From: Thauera sedimentorum
GTDB lineage: Bacteria > Pseudomonadota > Gammaproteobacteria > Burkholderiales > Rhodocyclaceae
Assembly (NCBI RefSeq): GCF_014489115.1
Contig: NZ_JACTAH010000003.1
Span: 163,312 to 227,311, forward strand
Length of the DNA stretch: 64,000 nucleotides
Direction: 5' to 3'
The notes under the pieces were generated by a model that had not been told where the DNA came from, searched no databases, and saw only the letters and a program-made list of their open reading frames with translations. Position 1 is the stretch's first letter, and every line of letters starts with the position of its first letter. The translations under genes and the position numbers were made by a program. Positions 38,950 through 49,390 of this stretch are shown here, piece by piece.

Positions 38950-40263
38950 ATGACTCTGACCCGCGAACAGCAAGTCGCCGCCCTCGAGAAGGATTGGGCC
39001 GAAAATCCCCGTTGGAAGAACGTCAAGCGCGGCTACACCGCAGCTGACGTGGTCCGCCTGCGCGGCAGCCTGCAGCCGGAGTACACCCTGGCCCAGCGTG
39101 GCGCCAAGGTCCTGTGGGAAAAGGTCAACGGTGGTGCCAAGAAGGGCTACGTGAATGCCTTCGGCGCCATCACCGCCGGCCAGGCGATGCAGCAGGCCAA
39201 GGCTGGCCTCGAAGCCGTGTATCTGTCCGGCTGGCAGGTCGCCGCCGACGGCAACACCTCGGAAACCATGTATCCGGACCAGTCGCTGTACGCCTACGAC
39301 TCCGTGCCGACCATGGTTCGCCGCATCAACAACACCTTCAAGCGCGCTGACGAGATCCAGTGGTCGCGCGGCATCAACCCGGGCGACGAAGGCTTCATCG
39401 ACTACTTCCTGCCGATCGTGGCCGACGCGGAAGCCGGTTTCGGTGGCGTGCTGAACGCCTTCGAACTGATGAAGAACATGATCGCCGCCGGTGCCGCTGG
39501 CGTTCACTTCGAAGACCAGCTGGCTGCCGCCAAGAAGTGCGGCCACATGGGTGGCAAGGTGCTGGTGCCGACCCGTGAAGCGGTCGAGAAGCTGATCTCC
39601 GCCCGTTTCGCTGCCGACGTGATGGGCGTGCCGACCCTGATCCTGGCCCGTACCGACGCCGAAGCCGCCAACCTGATCACCTCCGACTACGACGCCAACG
39701 ACAAGCCCTTCCTCACCGGCGAGCGTACCCAGGAAGGCTTCTTCCGCGTCAAGAACGGCCTGGAGCAGTCGATCTCCCGTGGCGTGGCTTACGCGCCCTA
39801 CGCCGACCTGGTGTGGTGCGAAACCGGCGTGCCCGATATCGGCTTCGCCCGTGAATTCGCCCAGGCCGTTCTGGCCGCCTGCCCGGGCAAGCTGCTGTCC
39901 TACAACTGCTCGCCGTCCTTCAACTGGAAGAAGAACCTGAACGACTCCCAGATCGCTTCCTTCCAGGAAGAGCTGTCCGCGCTGGGCTACAAGTACCAGT
40001 TCATCACCCTGGCTGGTATCCACGTCAACTGGTACAACACCTTCCAGTTCGCCCACGCCTACGCTCGCGGCGAAGGCATGAAGCACTATGTGGAAATGGT
40101 GCAGGAGCCGGAATTTGCCGCTCGCGAGAAGGGTTACACCTTCGTTTCCCACCAGCAGGAAGTGGGCACCGGTTACTTCGACGACGTGACCACCGTGATC
40201 CAGGGCGGTTCTTCCTCCGTGAAGGCCCTGACCGGTTCCACCGAAGAAGAGCAGTTCCACTAA
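38950..40263 (+). CDS. aceA: Isocitrate lyase
   Basis: A 437-residue isocitrate lyase, splitting isocitrate into succinate and glyoxylate in the glyoxylate bypass. The catalytic loop KKCGHMGGK has C197; [13 protein letters not shown] active-site sequence is present as YNCSPSFNW. The codon use favours CGT/GGT/GCT more than its neighbours, as in highly expressed genes. AAGGAATAGAC precedes the ATG. Malate synthase is not in the window. Confidence 0.97.
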   Translation: MTLTREQQVAALEKDWAENPRWKNVKRGYTAADVVRLRGSLQPEYTLAQRGAKVLWEKVNGGAKKGYVNAFGAITAGQAMQQAKAGLEAVYLSGWQVAADGNTSETMYPDQSLYAYDSVPTMVRRINNTFKRADEIQWSRGINPGDEGFIDYFLPIVADAEAGFGGVLNAFELMKNMIAAGAAGVHFEDQLAAAKKCGHMGGKVLVPTREAVEKLISARFAADVMGVPTLILARTDAEAANLITSDYDANDKPFLTGERTQEGFFRVKNGLEQSISRGVAYAPYADLVWCETGVPDIGFAREFAQAVLAACPGKLLSYNCSPSFNWKKNLNDSQIASFQEELSALGYKYQFITLAGIHVNWYNTFQFAHAYARGEGMKHYVEMVQEPEFAAREKGYTFVSHQQEVGTGYFDDVTTVIQGGSSSVKALTGSTEEEQFH

Positions 40264-40312
40264 TCGGCAAGACATCGGTGCCGGTTCGCCCGGCACCGAA
40301 GCGGTCGATACA

Positions 40313-40342
40313 AGAACGGCCACCGCATGCGGTGGCCGTTCT
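40313..40342. terminator. Terminator after aceA
   Basis: A perfect 30-base palindrome with 15-bp arms (AGAACGGCCACC... / ...GGTGGCCGTTCT). It lies 50 bases after aceA and 20 bases before the convergent Spy-like gene end. The T tails are weak. Confidence 0.75.
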
Positions 40343-40361
40343 GCATTTCAGGTCAGGAAGA

Positions 40362-40910
40362 TCAGCCGCGACCGCGTTCGCCGCGCGGGCCGTCATCGCG
40401 CCCCGGCCCCATGCCGAAGCCACCGTGGCGGCCTTTGTGTCCCATCGCGCCGAAGTCGGCATCGAACACCTTCTTCTGCGCATCGGACAGGGCGCCGTAG
40501 AAGCGCTCCACCGCCTTGCGGGTCTCGGCCATCTCGGCCTGGCGCAGCTTGCCCATCTCCTCCATGCGCTGCAGGCGCTCGACCGCGGTCTGCGGCGCGC
40601 CGTCCTTGAAGCGCTGCTGCATCTGCTCGGCCATCTTGCCCGCACGCTCGCTCATCGCGCTCTTGAACGCATTCCAGGCGGGCTGCTGCTCGGGCGTGAG
40701 CGCCAACGCCAGTTCAAGCCGCGCCAGTTGCAGGTCGGCGCGCTGCGCCATGCGGGCCTGCATGTCTTGGGGTGCCATGCGCTGTACGCCAGCCTTGCCC
40801 TGCGGCCCGAAGCCGTCGCACTCGCCACCGCGTGCCAGCGCGGCGGTGGCGCCGACGCCGGTGACTGCGATCAGCGAGGCGGCGATGGTGGTTTTCATCC
40901 AGGTTTTCAT
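40362..40910 (-). CDS. Spy/CpxP-like periplasmic protein (LTXXQ family)
   Basis: A 182-residue secreted protein with a signal peptide (residues 1-26, MKTWMKTTIAASLIAVTGVG...ALA), a helical middle containing the LTPEQQPAWNAF motif (one of the LTXXQ type) and a second partial repeat LSDAQKKVFDADF. The tail is rich in G, R, H and D. The family acts as periplasmic chaperones or metal/envelope-stress sensors. It is divergent from a two-component system, echoing cpxP-cpxRA. GGAGAACATC precedes the ATG. Confidence 0.8.
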   Translation of the reverse strand: MKTWMKTTIAASLIAVTGVGATAALARGGECDGFGPQGKAGVQRMAPQDMQARMAQRADLQLARLELALALTPEQQPAWNAFKSAMSERAGKMAEQMQQRFKDGAPQTAVERLQRMEEMGKLRQAEMAETRKAVERFYGALSDAQKKVFDADFGAMGHKGRHGGFGMGPGRDDGPRGERGRG

Positions 40911-41106
40911 GATGTTCTCCTTTGCGTTGTCGATTGCCTGTGCCCGGCCTTCCGGGCGACGAGGCCATTTGAACACCCGCATGTAAGCCGGATTTGTCTC
41001 CAGCCGGCCGTATTGCACCGCCGTGTCTCAGCGCCGCGCACAGATACGCTGGGATACAAAACCGCCCCGCGCCCGGCTTAAGATGCCGGCCAAGGAGAAT
41101 GCGCAC

Positions 41107-41871
41107 ATGAGCAACCAGCAAGACCACGTGCTGATCGTCGACGACGACCGCGAGATCCGCGGCCTGCTCGCCGACTATCTGGAAAAGCAGGGCCTGCGCT
41201 GCAGCACCGCCGCCGACGGGCGCGAGATGAAGGCCGCGCTGGAACGCCACCGCGTCGACCTGATCGTGCTCGACGTGATGATGCCCGGCGAGGACGGCCT
41301 TACCCTGTGCCGCAACCTGCGCGCCGGCGGCGGCCCCCAGGCCAATACGCCCATCCTCATGCTCACCGCGCGCGGCGAGGACATGGACCGCATCCTCGGC
41401 CTGGAGATGGGCGCCGACGACTACCTGCCCAAGCCTTTCGTGCCGCGCGAGTTGTACGCGCGCATCCGCGCCATCCTGCGGCGCGCGCGCGCCCTGCCGC
41501 CCAATCTGGATGCCGCGCCGCCGGCCAACGCGCGCGAGCTGCACTTCGCCCACTGGCGGCTGGACACGATCAACCGCCACCTGATCGACACCGCCGGCAC
41601 CGTGGTGCCGCTGTCCGGCGCCGAGTACCGCATGCTGGGCGTGTTCCTCGCCCACCCGCAGCGCGTGCTCAGCCGCGACCAGCTGATGGAGCTCACCCAG
41701 GGGCGGGAGGCGGACGTGTTCGACCGCTCAATCGACCTGCTGGTCAGCCGCCTGCGCCAGCGCCTGGGCGACAACGCGCGCGAACCGGCCATCATCAAGA
41801 CGGTGCGCAATGAAGGCTATGTACTCGCCTGCGAGGTCACGCCGGTGGGCCGGGGCGAGAGCGAGCAATGA
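41107..41871 (+). CDS. OmpR-family response regulator
   Basis: A 254-residue response regulator: receiver domain with phosphoacceptor D56 (LIVLDVMMPGEDG) and acidic pocket VDDD at 11-14, then an OmpR/PhoB winged-helix DNA-binding domain ending IIKTVRNEGYVLACEV. AAGGAG lies just upstream of the ATG at 41107. It overlaps the histidine kinase by ATGA. Its closest functional guess is envelope or metal stress, from the Spy-like neighbour; OmpR-like osmotic response is an alternative. Confidence 0.92.
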   Translation: MSNQQDHVLIVDDDREIRGLLADYLEKQGLRCSTAADGREMKAALERHRVDLIVLDVMMPGEDGLTLCRNLRAGGGPQANTPILMLTARGEDMDRILGLEMGADDYLPKPFVPRELYARIRAILRRARALPPNLDAAPPANARELHFAHWRLDTINRHLIDTAGTVVPLSGAEYRMLGVFLAHPQRVLSRDQLMELTQGREADVFDRSIDLLVSRLRQRLGDNAREPAIIKTVRNEGYVLACEVTPVGRGESEQ

Positions 41872-43214
41872 AACTGCCCTGGCCGCGCAGCCTGTTCGCC
41901 CGCCTGATGCTGATCTGGCTGGTCGGCATCGCCCTGGTGCTGGCGGTGAGCTTCGCGCTGTTCGTCGGCGAGCGCGAGCGCATCGGTCGCAGCGCCCTGT
42001 TCGAGGGCATTGCCCAGGAGGTTGCCGCCACCGCCGACGTCCTCGACCGTCTCACCCCGGGCGAGCGCGAGCGCTGGATGGACGAACTCGGCCGGCGCCG
42101 CCTGCGCCTGTCGCTGCGCCCGCTGCCCGAGCGCACCCGCCCGCTGCCGGTCGATCATCCGCTCCTGCCCGCCTTGCGCGCTGCAATGCCGGAACGCGAG
42201 GTGGCCCTTTACGTTCATCACCGCGGCGAAGGCCCCCATGGCGCGCTGCTGATCGCGGTGCGGCTGGCCGACGGCAGCCCGCTGCACGTGCGCCTGCCGG
42301 GCATCCCACCGGCACCCGACTTCCCCATGCCTGCGCCCGGCCGCCTGCTCGCCGCGCTCGCGGCCTTGATCGGCGGCGTGCTCGGCCTCACCTGGGTGGC
42401 GGTGCGCATCGCCACCCGCCCGCTGTCGCGCATGGCCGAAGCGGCCCGCCGCCTGGGCGACGCCCCGGACCACAGCCCGCCACTGGATACCCGCGGCCCC
42501 ACCGAAGTGGCCCAGGCCGCCGGCGCCTTTAACCACATGCAGCAGCGCGTGCGCGAGCACATCGCCGAGCGCACCCGCATCCTCGCCGCGATCTCGCACG
42601 ACCTGCAGACCCCGATCACCCGCCTGCGCCTGCGCGCCGAGATGGTCGAGGACGAGACCCTGCGCGCCCGCTTCCAGGCCGACCTCGACGCCATGCAGGC
42701 GCTGGTGCGCGAGGGCCTGGACTACGCGCGCAGCCGCGACAGTGCAGCGCCGCTCCAACCTGTGGATCTCAACGGACTGCTGGAAGCGCTGCGCAGCGAC
42801 GCCGCCGACATGGGCTGGCCGGTCGAGCTCCACGGTCACGCCGCCGCACCCTGCCCCGCACAACCTGTGGCGCTGCGCCGCGCGCTGTGGAATCTGGTGG
42901 AAAACGGGATCAAGTTCGGCGAACGCGTGGATATCGCCATCGAAGACACGCCGGCATGTGCGGTGGTGCGCATTCGCGACCACGGTCCCGGCCTGCCCGA
43001 GGCGGAGCTGGAAAGGGTTTTCGAACCCTTCTACCGCACCGAAGCCTCGCGCAACCGCGAGACCGGCGGCACCGGCCTGGGGCTGGCGATCGCGCGCAAC
43101 CTCGTGCGCGCCCAAGGCGGCGAAGTGCGCCTCGCAAACCCTCCGGGCGGCGGACTGGAGGCGACCGTCAGCCTGCCCCGCCGTCCGGCAGCCGGCACTC
43201 AGTCCGCCTTGTAG
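41868..43214 (+). CDS. Sensor histidine kinase, EnvZ-like
   Basis: A 448-residue membrane kinase with two transmembrane helices (about 12-30 and 160-180) around a short periplasmic domain, a HAMP domain, an H-box with H244 (ISHDLQTPITRLRL), N-box NLVENGIKFG and G-boxes DHGPGLP and GGTGLGLAI. It forms a pair with the overlapping response-regulator gene. Its 3' end overlaps the convergent glpD gene by 16 bases. Confidence 0.92.
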   Translation: MKLPWPRSLFARLMLIWLVGIALVLAVSFALFVGERERIGRSALFEGIAQEVAATADVLDRLTPGERERWMDELGRRRLRLSLRPLPERTRPLPVDHPLLPALRAAMPEREVALYVHHRGEGPHGALLIAVRLADGSPLHVRLPGIPPAPDFPMPAPGRLLAALAALIGGVLGLTWVAVRIATRPLSRMAEAARRLGDAPDHSPPLDTRGPTEVAQAAGAFNHMQQRVREHIAERTRILAAISHDLQTPITRLRLRAEMVEDETLRARFQADLDAMQALVREGLDYARSRDSAAPLQPVDLNGLLEALRSDAADMGWPVELHGHAAAPCPAQPVALRRALWNLVENGIKFGERVDIAIEDTPACAVVRIRDHGPGLPEAELERVFEPFYRTEASRNRETGGTGLGLAIARNLVRAQGGEVRLANPPGGGLEATVSLPRRPAAGTQSAL

Positions 43215-44749
43215 CGCGCCGCCAGTTCGCCGAAAGCGGCGACCTGGTGGGCCGCCCAGTCGGCATCGCAGCCGAGCTCTTCGGCCATCAGCGCCGCCAC
43301 CCGCGGTGCCGCGGCGACCGCCAGCGCGGCATCGACGAACAGCGCGCGGTGGCGCCGGGCGAGCACGTCCTCCACGGTGCGCGCCAGTTCATGCCGCACC
43401 GCGAAGCGCACCTCCGCCGCGGTGAGATCCAGCCCGTCCTGGACCCGCTCACCCGCGCCGGGCAGGCTGTTCACCGCTTCGCGCTCGGCACCGAACACAT
43501 CGCTGCACGGCATGGCCGGTGCGCCATGCAGGCGCAACCCGGCGGTCGCCTCGGCACGCGCGGGCAGGCCGGCGACCGAGCGTGCGGCCTCCACCGCATC
43601 CGCGCCCATGCGCCGGTAGGTGGTCCATTTGCCGCCGGTGATGCTGACCAGCCCGCCGGGCGACACTTCGATCAGGTGTTCGCGCGACAGGCCGCGAGTG
43701 GGCGAGGCGTCGCCCGCGCCGATCAGCGGGCGCAGGCCGACGAACACGCTGGAAACATCGGCGACGGTAGGCGCGCGACGCAGGTAGCACGCGGCGGTGC
43801 GCAGGATGAAGCCGACCTCGTCGTCCAGCGGCGCGGGCTCCAGCGGCAAGTCGGCGCGCGGGGTGTCGGTGGTGCCGAGCAGCACCCTGCCTTGCCAGGG
43901 AATGGCGAACAGCACCCGGCCGTCCTCGGTCTTTGGCACCAGCATGGCGTCATCGCCGGGCAGGAACTCGCGCCCCACCACCAGGTGCACGCCCTGGCTG
44001 GGGCGCAGCAACGCCGCCGCCTGCGGACGCTCCCGACGACGCAGGACGTCGGCCCATACGCCAGTAGCGTTGATCACCACGCGGGCCGAAACACGGTATT
44101 CGGTACCGCGCTCGGCGTCCGCGACCTGCACGCCCGTCACCTTGCCCCCATCGATCAGCAGATCGCCGACCGGAGCGTAGTTGAGCGCCAGCCCGCCCAA
44201 ATCGAACAGGGTACGCATCAGCGTCACCGCGAGGCGCGCATCGTCGAAGCGCGCATCCCAGTAGGCGATACCGCCGCGCAAGCCCTCGGTGCGGACGTTC
44301 GGCAGCGCGGCGACCGTGCGCGCCGCATCGAGCAGGCGGCTGCGCTCGATGCCGTGCGTGCCGGCCAGCAGGTCGTACATCGCCAGCCCGGCGGCCAGCA
44401 TCGGCTTCTCATGCCAGCGATAGGCGGGCACCACGAAGCGCTGCGGATGCACCAGGTGCGGCGCATTGGCGAGCAGCAGCGCGCGCTCGGCAAGCGCCTC
44501 GCGCACCAGCGGCAAATTGCCCTGGGCCAGGTAACGCACCCCGCCGTGGATCAGCTTGGTCGCTCGCGAACTGGTGCCCTTGGCGAAGTCGTGCGCCTCC
44601 AGCAGCAGCGTGGAATAGCCGCGCGCGGCCGCATCGACCGCACAGCCCAGGCCGGTGGCACCGCCGCCGATGACCACCACGTCCCAGGTCTTCGGCTCGG
44701 CCAGGCGGGCGAGCAGGGCCTCGCGGGTCAGCGCCGCCGCCGTGTTCAT
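43199..44749 (-). CDS. glpD: Aerobic glycerol-3-phosphate dehydrogenase
   Basis: A 516-residue FAD enzyme that oxidises sn-glycerol 3-phosphate to dihydroxyacetone phosphate at the membrane, giving electrons to quinone. It has [21 protein letters not shown] (FAD site, residues about 24-44), [15 protein letters not shown] and the GGKWTTYR motif. The start overlaps the glpK stop by ATGA, so kinase and dehydrogenase are coupled. Confidence 0.95.
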   Translation of the reverse strand: MNTAAALTREALLARLAEPKTWDVVVIGGGATGLGCAVDAAARGYSTLLLEAHDFAKGTSSRATKLIHGGVRYLAQGNLPLVREALAERALLLANAPHLVHPQRFVVPAYRWHEKPMLAAGLAMYDLLAGTHGIERSRLLDAARTVAALPNVRTEGLRGGIAYWDARFDDARLAVTLMRTLFDLGGLALNYAPVGDLLIDGGKVTGVQVADAERGTEYRVSARVVINATGVWADVLRRRERPQAAALLRPSQGVHLVVGREFLPGDDAMLVPKTEDGRVLFAIPWQGRVLLGTTDTPRADLPLEPAPLDDEVGFILRTAACYLRRAPTVADVSSVFVGLRPLIGAGDASPTRGLSREHLIEVSPGGLVSITGGKWTTYRRMGADAVEAARSVAGLPARAEATAGLRLHGAPAMPCSDVFGAEREAVNSLPGAGERVQDGLDLTAAEVRFAVRHELARTVEDVLARRHRALFVDAALAVAAAPRVAALMAEELGCDADWAAHQVAAFGELAARYKAD

Positions 44750-46245
44750 GCGCCGTCGTCGGCCGCCCAGCCGCGGGTACGCTCGACCGCCCGGTGCCAG
44801 CGGGCGATCAGCGCCTCGCGTTGCGCGGGCGCCATCGCCGGTTCGAAGCGCCGGTCGGCCTGCCAGTGCGCGGCCAGTTCGTCCGTCCCGCGCCACACAC
44901 CCACGCCCACGCCGGCCATGTAGGCCGCGCCCAGCGCGGTGGTTTCCAGCATGTGCGGGCGCACCACCGGCACGCCCAGCAAGTCGGCCTGGATCTGCAT
45001 CAGCAGGTCGTTGGCCGCCGCCCCGCCATCGACCCGCAGTTCCGAGAGCGGTCCGGCGCCGTCGCCCTTCATCGCCTCGACCAGATCCACGGTCTGCAGC
45101 GCGATCGCCTCCAGCGCCGCACGGGCGATCTGCGCCGCGCCGCTGCCGCGGGTGAGGCCGAACAAGGTGCCGCGCGCGTAGGAGTCCCACCACGGCGCAC
45201 CCAGCCCGGTGAAGGCCGGCACCAGCACCACGCCGCCGCTGTCCGCCACGCTGCCGGCCAGCGTCTCGATCTCGGCGGCGCTGCGGATGAGCCCGAGGCC
45301 GTCGCGCAGCCACTGCACGATCGCCCCGCCCATGAAGATGCTGCCTTCCAGCGCAAAGGCCGACAGCCCCTTGCCGCGCCAGCCCACCGTGGTGAGCAGG
45401 CGCTTGTGCGAGACGACCGGCTGGGCGCCGGTGTTCATCAGCAGGAAGCAGCCGGTGCCGTAGGTATTCTTGGCCATGCCCGGTGCAAAGCAGGCCTGCC
45501 CGAAGGTGGCGGCCTGCTGATCGCCGCCGATGCCGGCGATCGGCACCGCCGCGCCCAGCACCGCGGTATCGGTCTCCCCGCACACGCCGATGCTGTCCAC
45601 CACCCGCGGCAGCACCGCAGGGGGGATGCGCAGCGCGGCGCACAGCGCCTCGTCCCAGCAGCCTTCATGGATGTTGTAGAGCATGGTGCGCGAGGCGTTG
45701 CCGCAATCGGTGACATGCAGGCGACCACCGGTGAGATGCCAGACCAGCCAGCTGTCCACCGTGCCGAAGGCCAGCTCGCCGGCTTCGGCGCGCGCGCGCG
45801 CGCCCGGCACGTGGTCCAGCAGCCAGGCGAGCTTGGTGGCGGAGAAATAGGGGTCGAGCTCCAGGCCGGTGCGTTCGCGCACCGTCTGCGCCAGGCCCTG
45901 GTCGCGCAGGCGGTCGCACGCCGCGGCGGTACGGCGGTCCTGCCAGACGATGGCCGGCGCCAGCGCGCGCCCGCTGGCGCGCTCCCACAGGAGGGTGGTT
46001 TCGCGCTGGTTGGTGATGCCCAGCGCGGCCAGCTCGGCGGCCGCGATGCCGGCGTCGGCCAGCGCGGCGCGCGCGCAATGGAATTGCGTATCGAGGATTT
46101 CCTGCGGGTCGTGCTCCACCCAGCCGGGGCGCGGGTAGTGCTGGGCGAACTCGCGCTGGGCGACGCCGCGGACCTTGCCGTCGGCATCGAACACCATCGC
46201 CCGGGAACTCGTGGTGCCCTGGTCCAGGGCCAGCAGATAGCGCAT
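44746..46245 (-). CDS. glpK: Glycerol kinase
   Basis: A 499-residue FGGY kinase with [16 protein letters not shown] at the N terminus, and [13 protein letters not shown] and [13 protein letters not shown] in the C-terminal half. It makes glycerol 3-phosphate for the GlpD step. GGGAGGAACG precedes the ATG at 46245. No glpF or glpR is visible nearby. Confidence 0.96.
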   Translation of the reverse strand: MRYLLALDQGTTSSRAMVFDADGKVRGVAQREFAQHYPRPGWVEHDPQEILDTQFHCARAALADAGIAAAELAALGITNQRETTLLWERASGRALAPAIVWQDRRTAAACDRLRDQGLAQTVRERTGLELDPYFSATKLAWLLDHVPGARARAEAGELAFGTVDSWLVWHLTGGRLHVTDCGNASRTMLYNIHEGCWDEALCAALRIPPAVLPRVVDSIGVCGETDTAVLGAAVPIAGIGGDQQAATFGQACFAPGMAKNTYGTGCFLLMNTGAQPVVSHKRLLTTVGWRGKGLSAFALEGSIFMGGAIVQWLRDGLGLIRSAAEIETLAGSVADSGGVVLVPAFTGLGAPWWDSYARGTLFGLTRGSGAAQIARAALEAIALQTVDLVEAMKGDGAGPLSELRVDGGAAANDLLMQIQADLLGVPVVRPHMLETTALGAAYMAGVGVGVWRGTDELAAHWQADRRFEPAMAPAQREALIARWHRAVERTRGWAADDGA

Positions 46246-46369
46246 GCGCGTTCCTCCCTTGGATGTTTTCAGCTTACCCCGAAAGCGTCGCCGCCTTCCA
46301 TGGGCCGTGTCACACCGCACCGGCCCGAGCGGCTATGATCGGCGCTTTGCTGCAACGCAACCGGACCCC

Positions 46370-47236
46370 ATGCAATCGCTGTGGATGATCGCCGCCAGTC
46401 TCTTGTTCGCCTGCATGGGCGTGTGCGTGAAGCTGGGCAGCGCGCTGTTCTCGGCGGGTGAGATGGTCTTTGCGCGCGGTCTCGTCGGCGTGTTGATGAT
46501 GGTGCTGCTCGCCCGCCTGCAAGGGGTGCGCCTGGCCACGCCGCTGTGGCGCCTGCAGCTGGCCCGCGGGCTGTCCGGCTCCTTCGCGCTGATCTGCTAC
46601 TTCGTCGCCATCGGCCTGCTGCCGCTGGCCACCGCGGTCACGCTGTCCTACACCTCGCCGATCTTCGTCGCGCTGCTGCTCGCCGCGTTCTTCGGCGAAC
46701 CGCTGCGCCTGCGCGCGCTGCTGGCGGTCGGCGCGGGTTTCGTCGGCATCGTGCTGCTGTTGCGCCCCACGCTGCAGGCCGACCAGTGGTTCGGCGCCCT
46801 GGTCGGCCTGGGCGCGGGGCTGGTCTCCAGCCTGGCCTACGTCAGCGTGCGCGAACTGGGGCGGGCCGGCGAGCCGGAAGTGCGCACGGTGTTCTGGTTC
46901 TCCGCGCTGACCGCGGTGCTCGGCCTGCCGTGGACGCTGGGCGGCGGGCTGGCCACCAGCCTCGATCTGCACGCGGTGGCGATCCTGCTCGGCATCGGGC
47001 TGTTCGGCGGTTGCGCGCAACTGGCCATGACCCGCGCCTACCGGCTGGGCAAGACCCTGGTGTCGGCCAGCCTGGCCTACACCACGGTGGTGTTCGCCAG
47101 CCTGTTCGGCCTCTTGCTGTGGGACGAGACCCTGCCCGCCTCGGCGCTGGCGGCGATTGCACTGATCGTCGCCAGCGGGCTGATGACCAGTCTCGCCACA
47201 CGCAGCAGCGCCACCGCGCCAAGGCGCGGCAATTGA
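46370..47236 (+). CDS. DMT-superfamily permease with two EamA domains
   Basis: A 288-residue membrane protein with about ten helices arranged as two EamA repeats; the typical first-half end TAVTLSYTSPIFVALLLAAFFGEPLRLR and second-half end LAYTTVVFASLFGLLLWDETL are clear. It probably exports small molecules or amino acids. The substrate is unknown. A TATGAT at 46334-46339 may be its -10 box. Confidence 0.85.
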   Translation: MQSLWMIAASLLFACMGVCVKLGSALFSAGEMVFARGLVGVLMMVLLARLQGVRLATPLWRLQLARGLSGSFALICYFVAIGLLPLATAVTLSYTSPIFVALLLAAFFGEPLRLRALLAVGAGFVGIVLLLRPTLQADQWFGALVGLGAGLVSSLAYVSVRELGRAGEPEVRTVFWFSALTAVLGLPWTLGGGLATSLDLHAVAILLGIGLFGGCAQLAMTRAYRLGKTLVSASLAYTTVVFASLFGLLLWDETLPASALAAIALIVASGLMTSLATRSSATAPRRGN

Positions 47237-47261
47237 ACGCCCCTGCGGCCAGGGATATAGT
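47233..47261 (+). promoter_or_regulatory. Sigma70-type promoter for the SpoIIAA-like/rhodanese pair
   Basis: TTGAAC (47233-47238), 17-base spacer, TATAGT (47256-47261). It starts inside the last codons of the permease gene and would begin transcription near 47268. Confidence 0.6.
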
Positions 47262-47296
47262 AGTCCGCACGATCCATCCGTCAGCGGGAGGCCGCC

Positions 47297-47659
47297 ATGA
47301 TCAGCATCGAGCACGGTCCGAACCTCGTCGAGGTCTCGGTCTTCGGGGAATTCACCCTGGCCGACTTCAAGGAGTTCGAAGAACTGGTCAATTACAAGGT
47401 CAAGTTCGAAGGCCCGGTGAACCTGCTCTTCGACCTGCGCGAGATGGTCGGCTTCACCCTGGACGTGGCCTGGGAGGAGCTCAAATTCTCCCGCGAGCAC
47501 GCCAACGACTTCGGGCGCATCGCGGTACTGACCGAGGACCAGTGGCTCACCTGGAGCGCGTGGCTGACGCAGATCTTCGTCGACGCCGACGTGCTCGTCT
47601 TCCCTGAGGAAGAGGAAGCCCGCGCCTGGCTGAACGAAGCGGAGGCGCAGGCGCAGTGA
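47297..47659 (+). CDS. SpoIIAA-like (STAS/SEC14-type) domain protein
   Basis: A 120-residue protein of the SpoIIAA-like family formerly DUF3478: ISIEHGPNLVEVSVFGEFT, NLLFDLREMVGFTLDVAWEELKF, RIAVLTEDQW and an acidic C terminus FPEEEEARAWLNEA. The biochemical role is unknown. GGGAGGCCGCC precedes the ATG. Its stop overlaps the rhodanese GTG start (GTGA), so the two are coupled. Confidence 0.78.
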   Translation: MISIEHGPNLVEVSVFGEFTLADFKEFEELVNYKVKFEGPVNLLFDLREMVGFTLDVAWEELKFSREHANDFGRIAVLTEDQWLTWSAWLTQIFVDADVLVFPEEEEARAWLNEAEAQAQ

Positions 47660-48510
47660 GCAGCTCCTACACCACCTTGATCGATGCCAACGAACTGGCC
47701 CGCCACCTCGGCGAGCCGCGCTGGTGCCTGATCGACTGCCGCCACGATCTCGCCAATCCGGCCTTCGGTCGCGAGGCCTACGAGCGCGGCCATCTGCCCG
47801 GCGCCTGGTTTCTCAACCTCGACGAGGATCTTTCCGGACCGCTGACCGGCACCAACGGCCGCCATCCGCTGCCCGACCCGGACCGCCTGGCGCACCGCCT
47901 GGGCGCCTGCGGCATCGACCGCGACACCCAGGTAGTGGCCTACGACGATGCGGGCGGGATGTACGCCGCCCGCCTGTGGTGGCTGATGCGCTGGATGGGG
48001 CACCAGGCGGTTGCCGTGCTCGATGGCGGCTTCCAGGCCTGGTGCGCGGCGGCCAAGGTGCTGACCACCGAATTGCCGCGTGCCACACCAACCCGCTACC
48101 TGCCCGCCCTGCAAGGCAACGCGGTCAACGCGGCCTTCGTCGAGCAGCACCTGAGCAGCGCGGACATGGTGCTGATCGATGCACGCAGCCCGGACCGTTT
48201 CCGCGGCGAGAACGAGAACCTCGACCCGGTCGCCGGCCACATTCCCGGCGCGATCAACCGCTTCTTCAAGGACAACCTCGGGCCGGACGGCCGTTTCAAG
48301 CAGGCTTCGGTACTGCGCGAGGAGTTCGGCAACCTGCTGCGCGGGCGCGACCCGCGCAAGGTGGTGCACCAGTGCGGCTCCGGGGTGACCGCCTGTCACA
48401 ACCTGCTGGCCATGGAGAGCGCGGGCCTGAGCGGCGCGCGCCTGTATCCGGGTTCCTGGAGCGAGTGGTGCGCCGACCCCGCGCGCCCGGTGGCCACCGG
48501 CGCGCAGTAG
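47656..48510 (+). CDS. Thiosulfate/3-mercaptopyruvate sulfurtransferase (two rhodanese domains)
   Basis: A 284-residue tandem rhodanese with a C-terminal active-site loop CGSGVTAC; the N-terminal domain is inactive-like (VAYDDAGGMYAAR). The loop CGSGVT is closer to 3-mercaptopyruvate sulfurtransferase (CGTGVT) than to rhodanese (CRKGVT). A GTG start is used, overlapping the upstream stop. It is cytoplasmic. A link to the sulfur metabolism of this organism is possible but unsupported by linkage. Confidence 0.88.
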   Translation: MSSSYTTLIDANELARHLGEPRWCLIDCRHDLANPAFGREAYERGHLPGAWFLNLDEDLSGPLTGTNGRHPLPDPDRLAHRLGACGIDRDTQVVAYDDAGGMYAARLWWLMRWMGHQAVAVLDGGFQAWCAAAKVLTTELPRATPTRYLPALQGNAVNAAFVEQHLSSADMVLIDARSPDRFRGENENLDPVAGHIPGAINRFFKDNLGPDGRFKQASVLREEFGNLLRGRDPRKVVHQCGSGVTACHNLLAMESAGLSGARLYPGSWSEWCADPARPVATGAQ

Positions 48511-48516
48511 CCGCGC

Positions 48517-49320
48517 CTACCACTCCAGGCGTTCGACGCGGCCCAGCGAACGGCCCAGGAAGCGCTCGCCTATGGTCTGGAAGCGCAGCGGCACGTCGGT
48601 GACCACGAAGCGGTAATCCGCCGGCCGCTCCCCGCGGCTGGCAAGACCCAGTTCATGCAGCCGCAATGCGGCCAGCTCGGCAGTGGTGGTGGCGGAATCC
48701 ACCAGCCGCACGCCCTCGCCGACCACGTCCTTGAGCAGCGGCTTGAGCAGCGGGTAGTGGGTGCAGCCCAACACCAGGCTGTCGACCTCCTCGGCCAGCA
48801 CCGGCTTGAGATACTCCTGCGCGGTCAGCCGGGTCACGGGATGGTCGAGCCAGCCCTCTTCGACCAGCGGCACGAACAACGGGCAGGCCTGTGAATACAC
48901 CCGCACGCCGGGGTCGAGCTGGTGCATGCGGCGCGCGTAGGCGTTGCTGTTGACGGTGGTCGGCGTGCCGATCACGCCAATGCCGCGCAGGCCGGAGTCG
49001 CGCACCGCAGCCTGCGCCCCGGCCTCGATCACGTCCAGCACCGGGATGTCGCCCGCCCGCGCCTTGACCACGTGGGCCGCCACCGCTGCCATGGTGTTGC
49101 AGGCGACGATCAGCATCTTCACCTGCTGGCCGAGCAGGTAGTCGACGATCTGCCCGGTGAAGTGCTCGATGGTCGCCACCGACTTGACCCCGTAGGGCAC
49201 CCGCGCGGTGTCGCCGAAATAGACGATGTTCTCCAGCGGCAGGCGCTCCATCAGCGCCCTGACCACGGTCAGGCCGCCGACGCCGGAGTCGAATACGCCT
49301 ATCGGGCGGGAAGCATCCAT
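48517..49320 (-). CDS. murI: Glutamate racemase
   Basis: A 267-residue racemase giving D-glutamate for peptidoglycan. Both catalytic cysteines are present, in VACNTMAA and LGCTHYPLL, and the start is IGVFDSGVGGLTVV. The ATG at 49320 is preferred; a GTG two codons earlier is an alternative, and neither has a clear ribosome binding site. Confidence 0.95.
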   Translation of the reverse strand: MDASRPIGVFDSGVGGLTVVRALMERLPLENIVYFGDTARVPYGVKSVATIEHFTGQIVDYLLGQQVKMLIVACNTMAAVAAHVVKARAGDIPVLDVIEAGAQAAVRDSGLRGIGVIGTPTTVNSNAYARRMHQLDPGVRVYSQACPLFVPLVEEGWLDHPVTRLTAQEYLKPVLAEEVDSLVLGCTHYPLLKPLLKDVVGEGVRLVDSATTTAELAALRLHELGLASRGERPADYRFVVTDVPLRFQTIGERFLGRSLGRVERLEW

Positions 49321-49390
49321 GGACACGGGCTCGCGGGCTGCGGTGGAAAGGCCGGCATTCTACGCCGTTTGCCGTCCTCGACGAGGCCGC

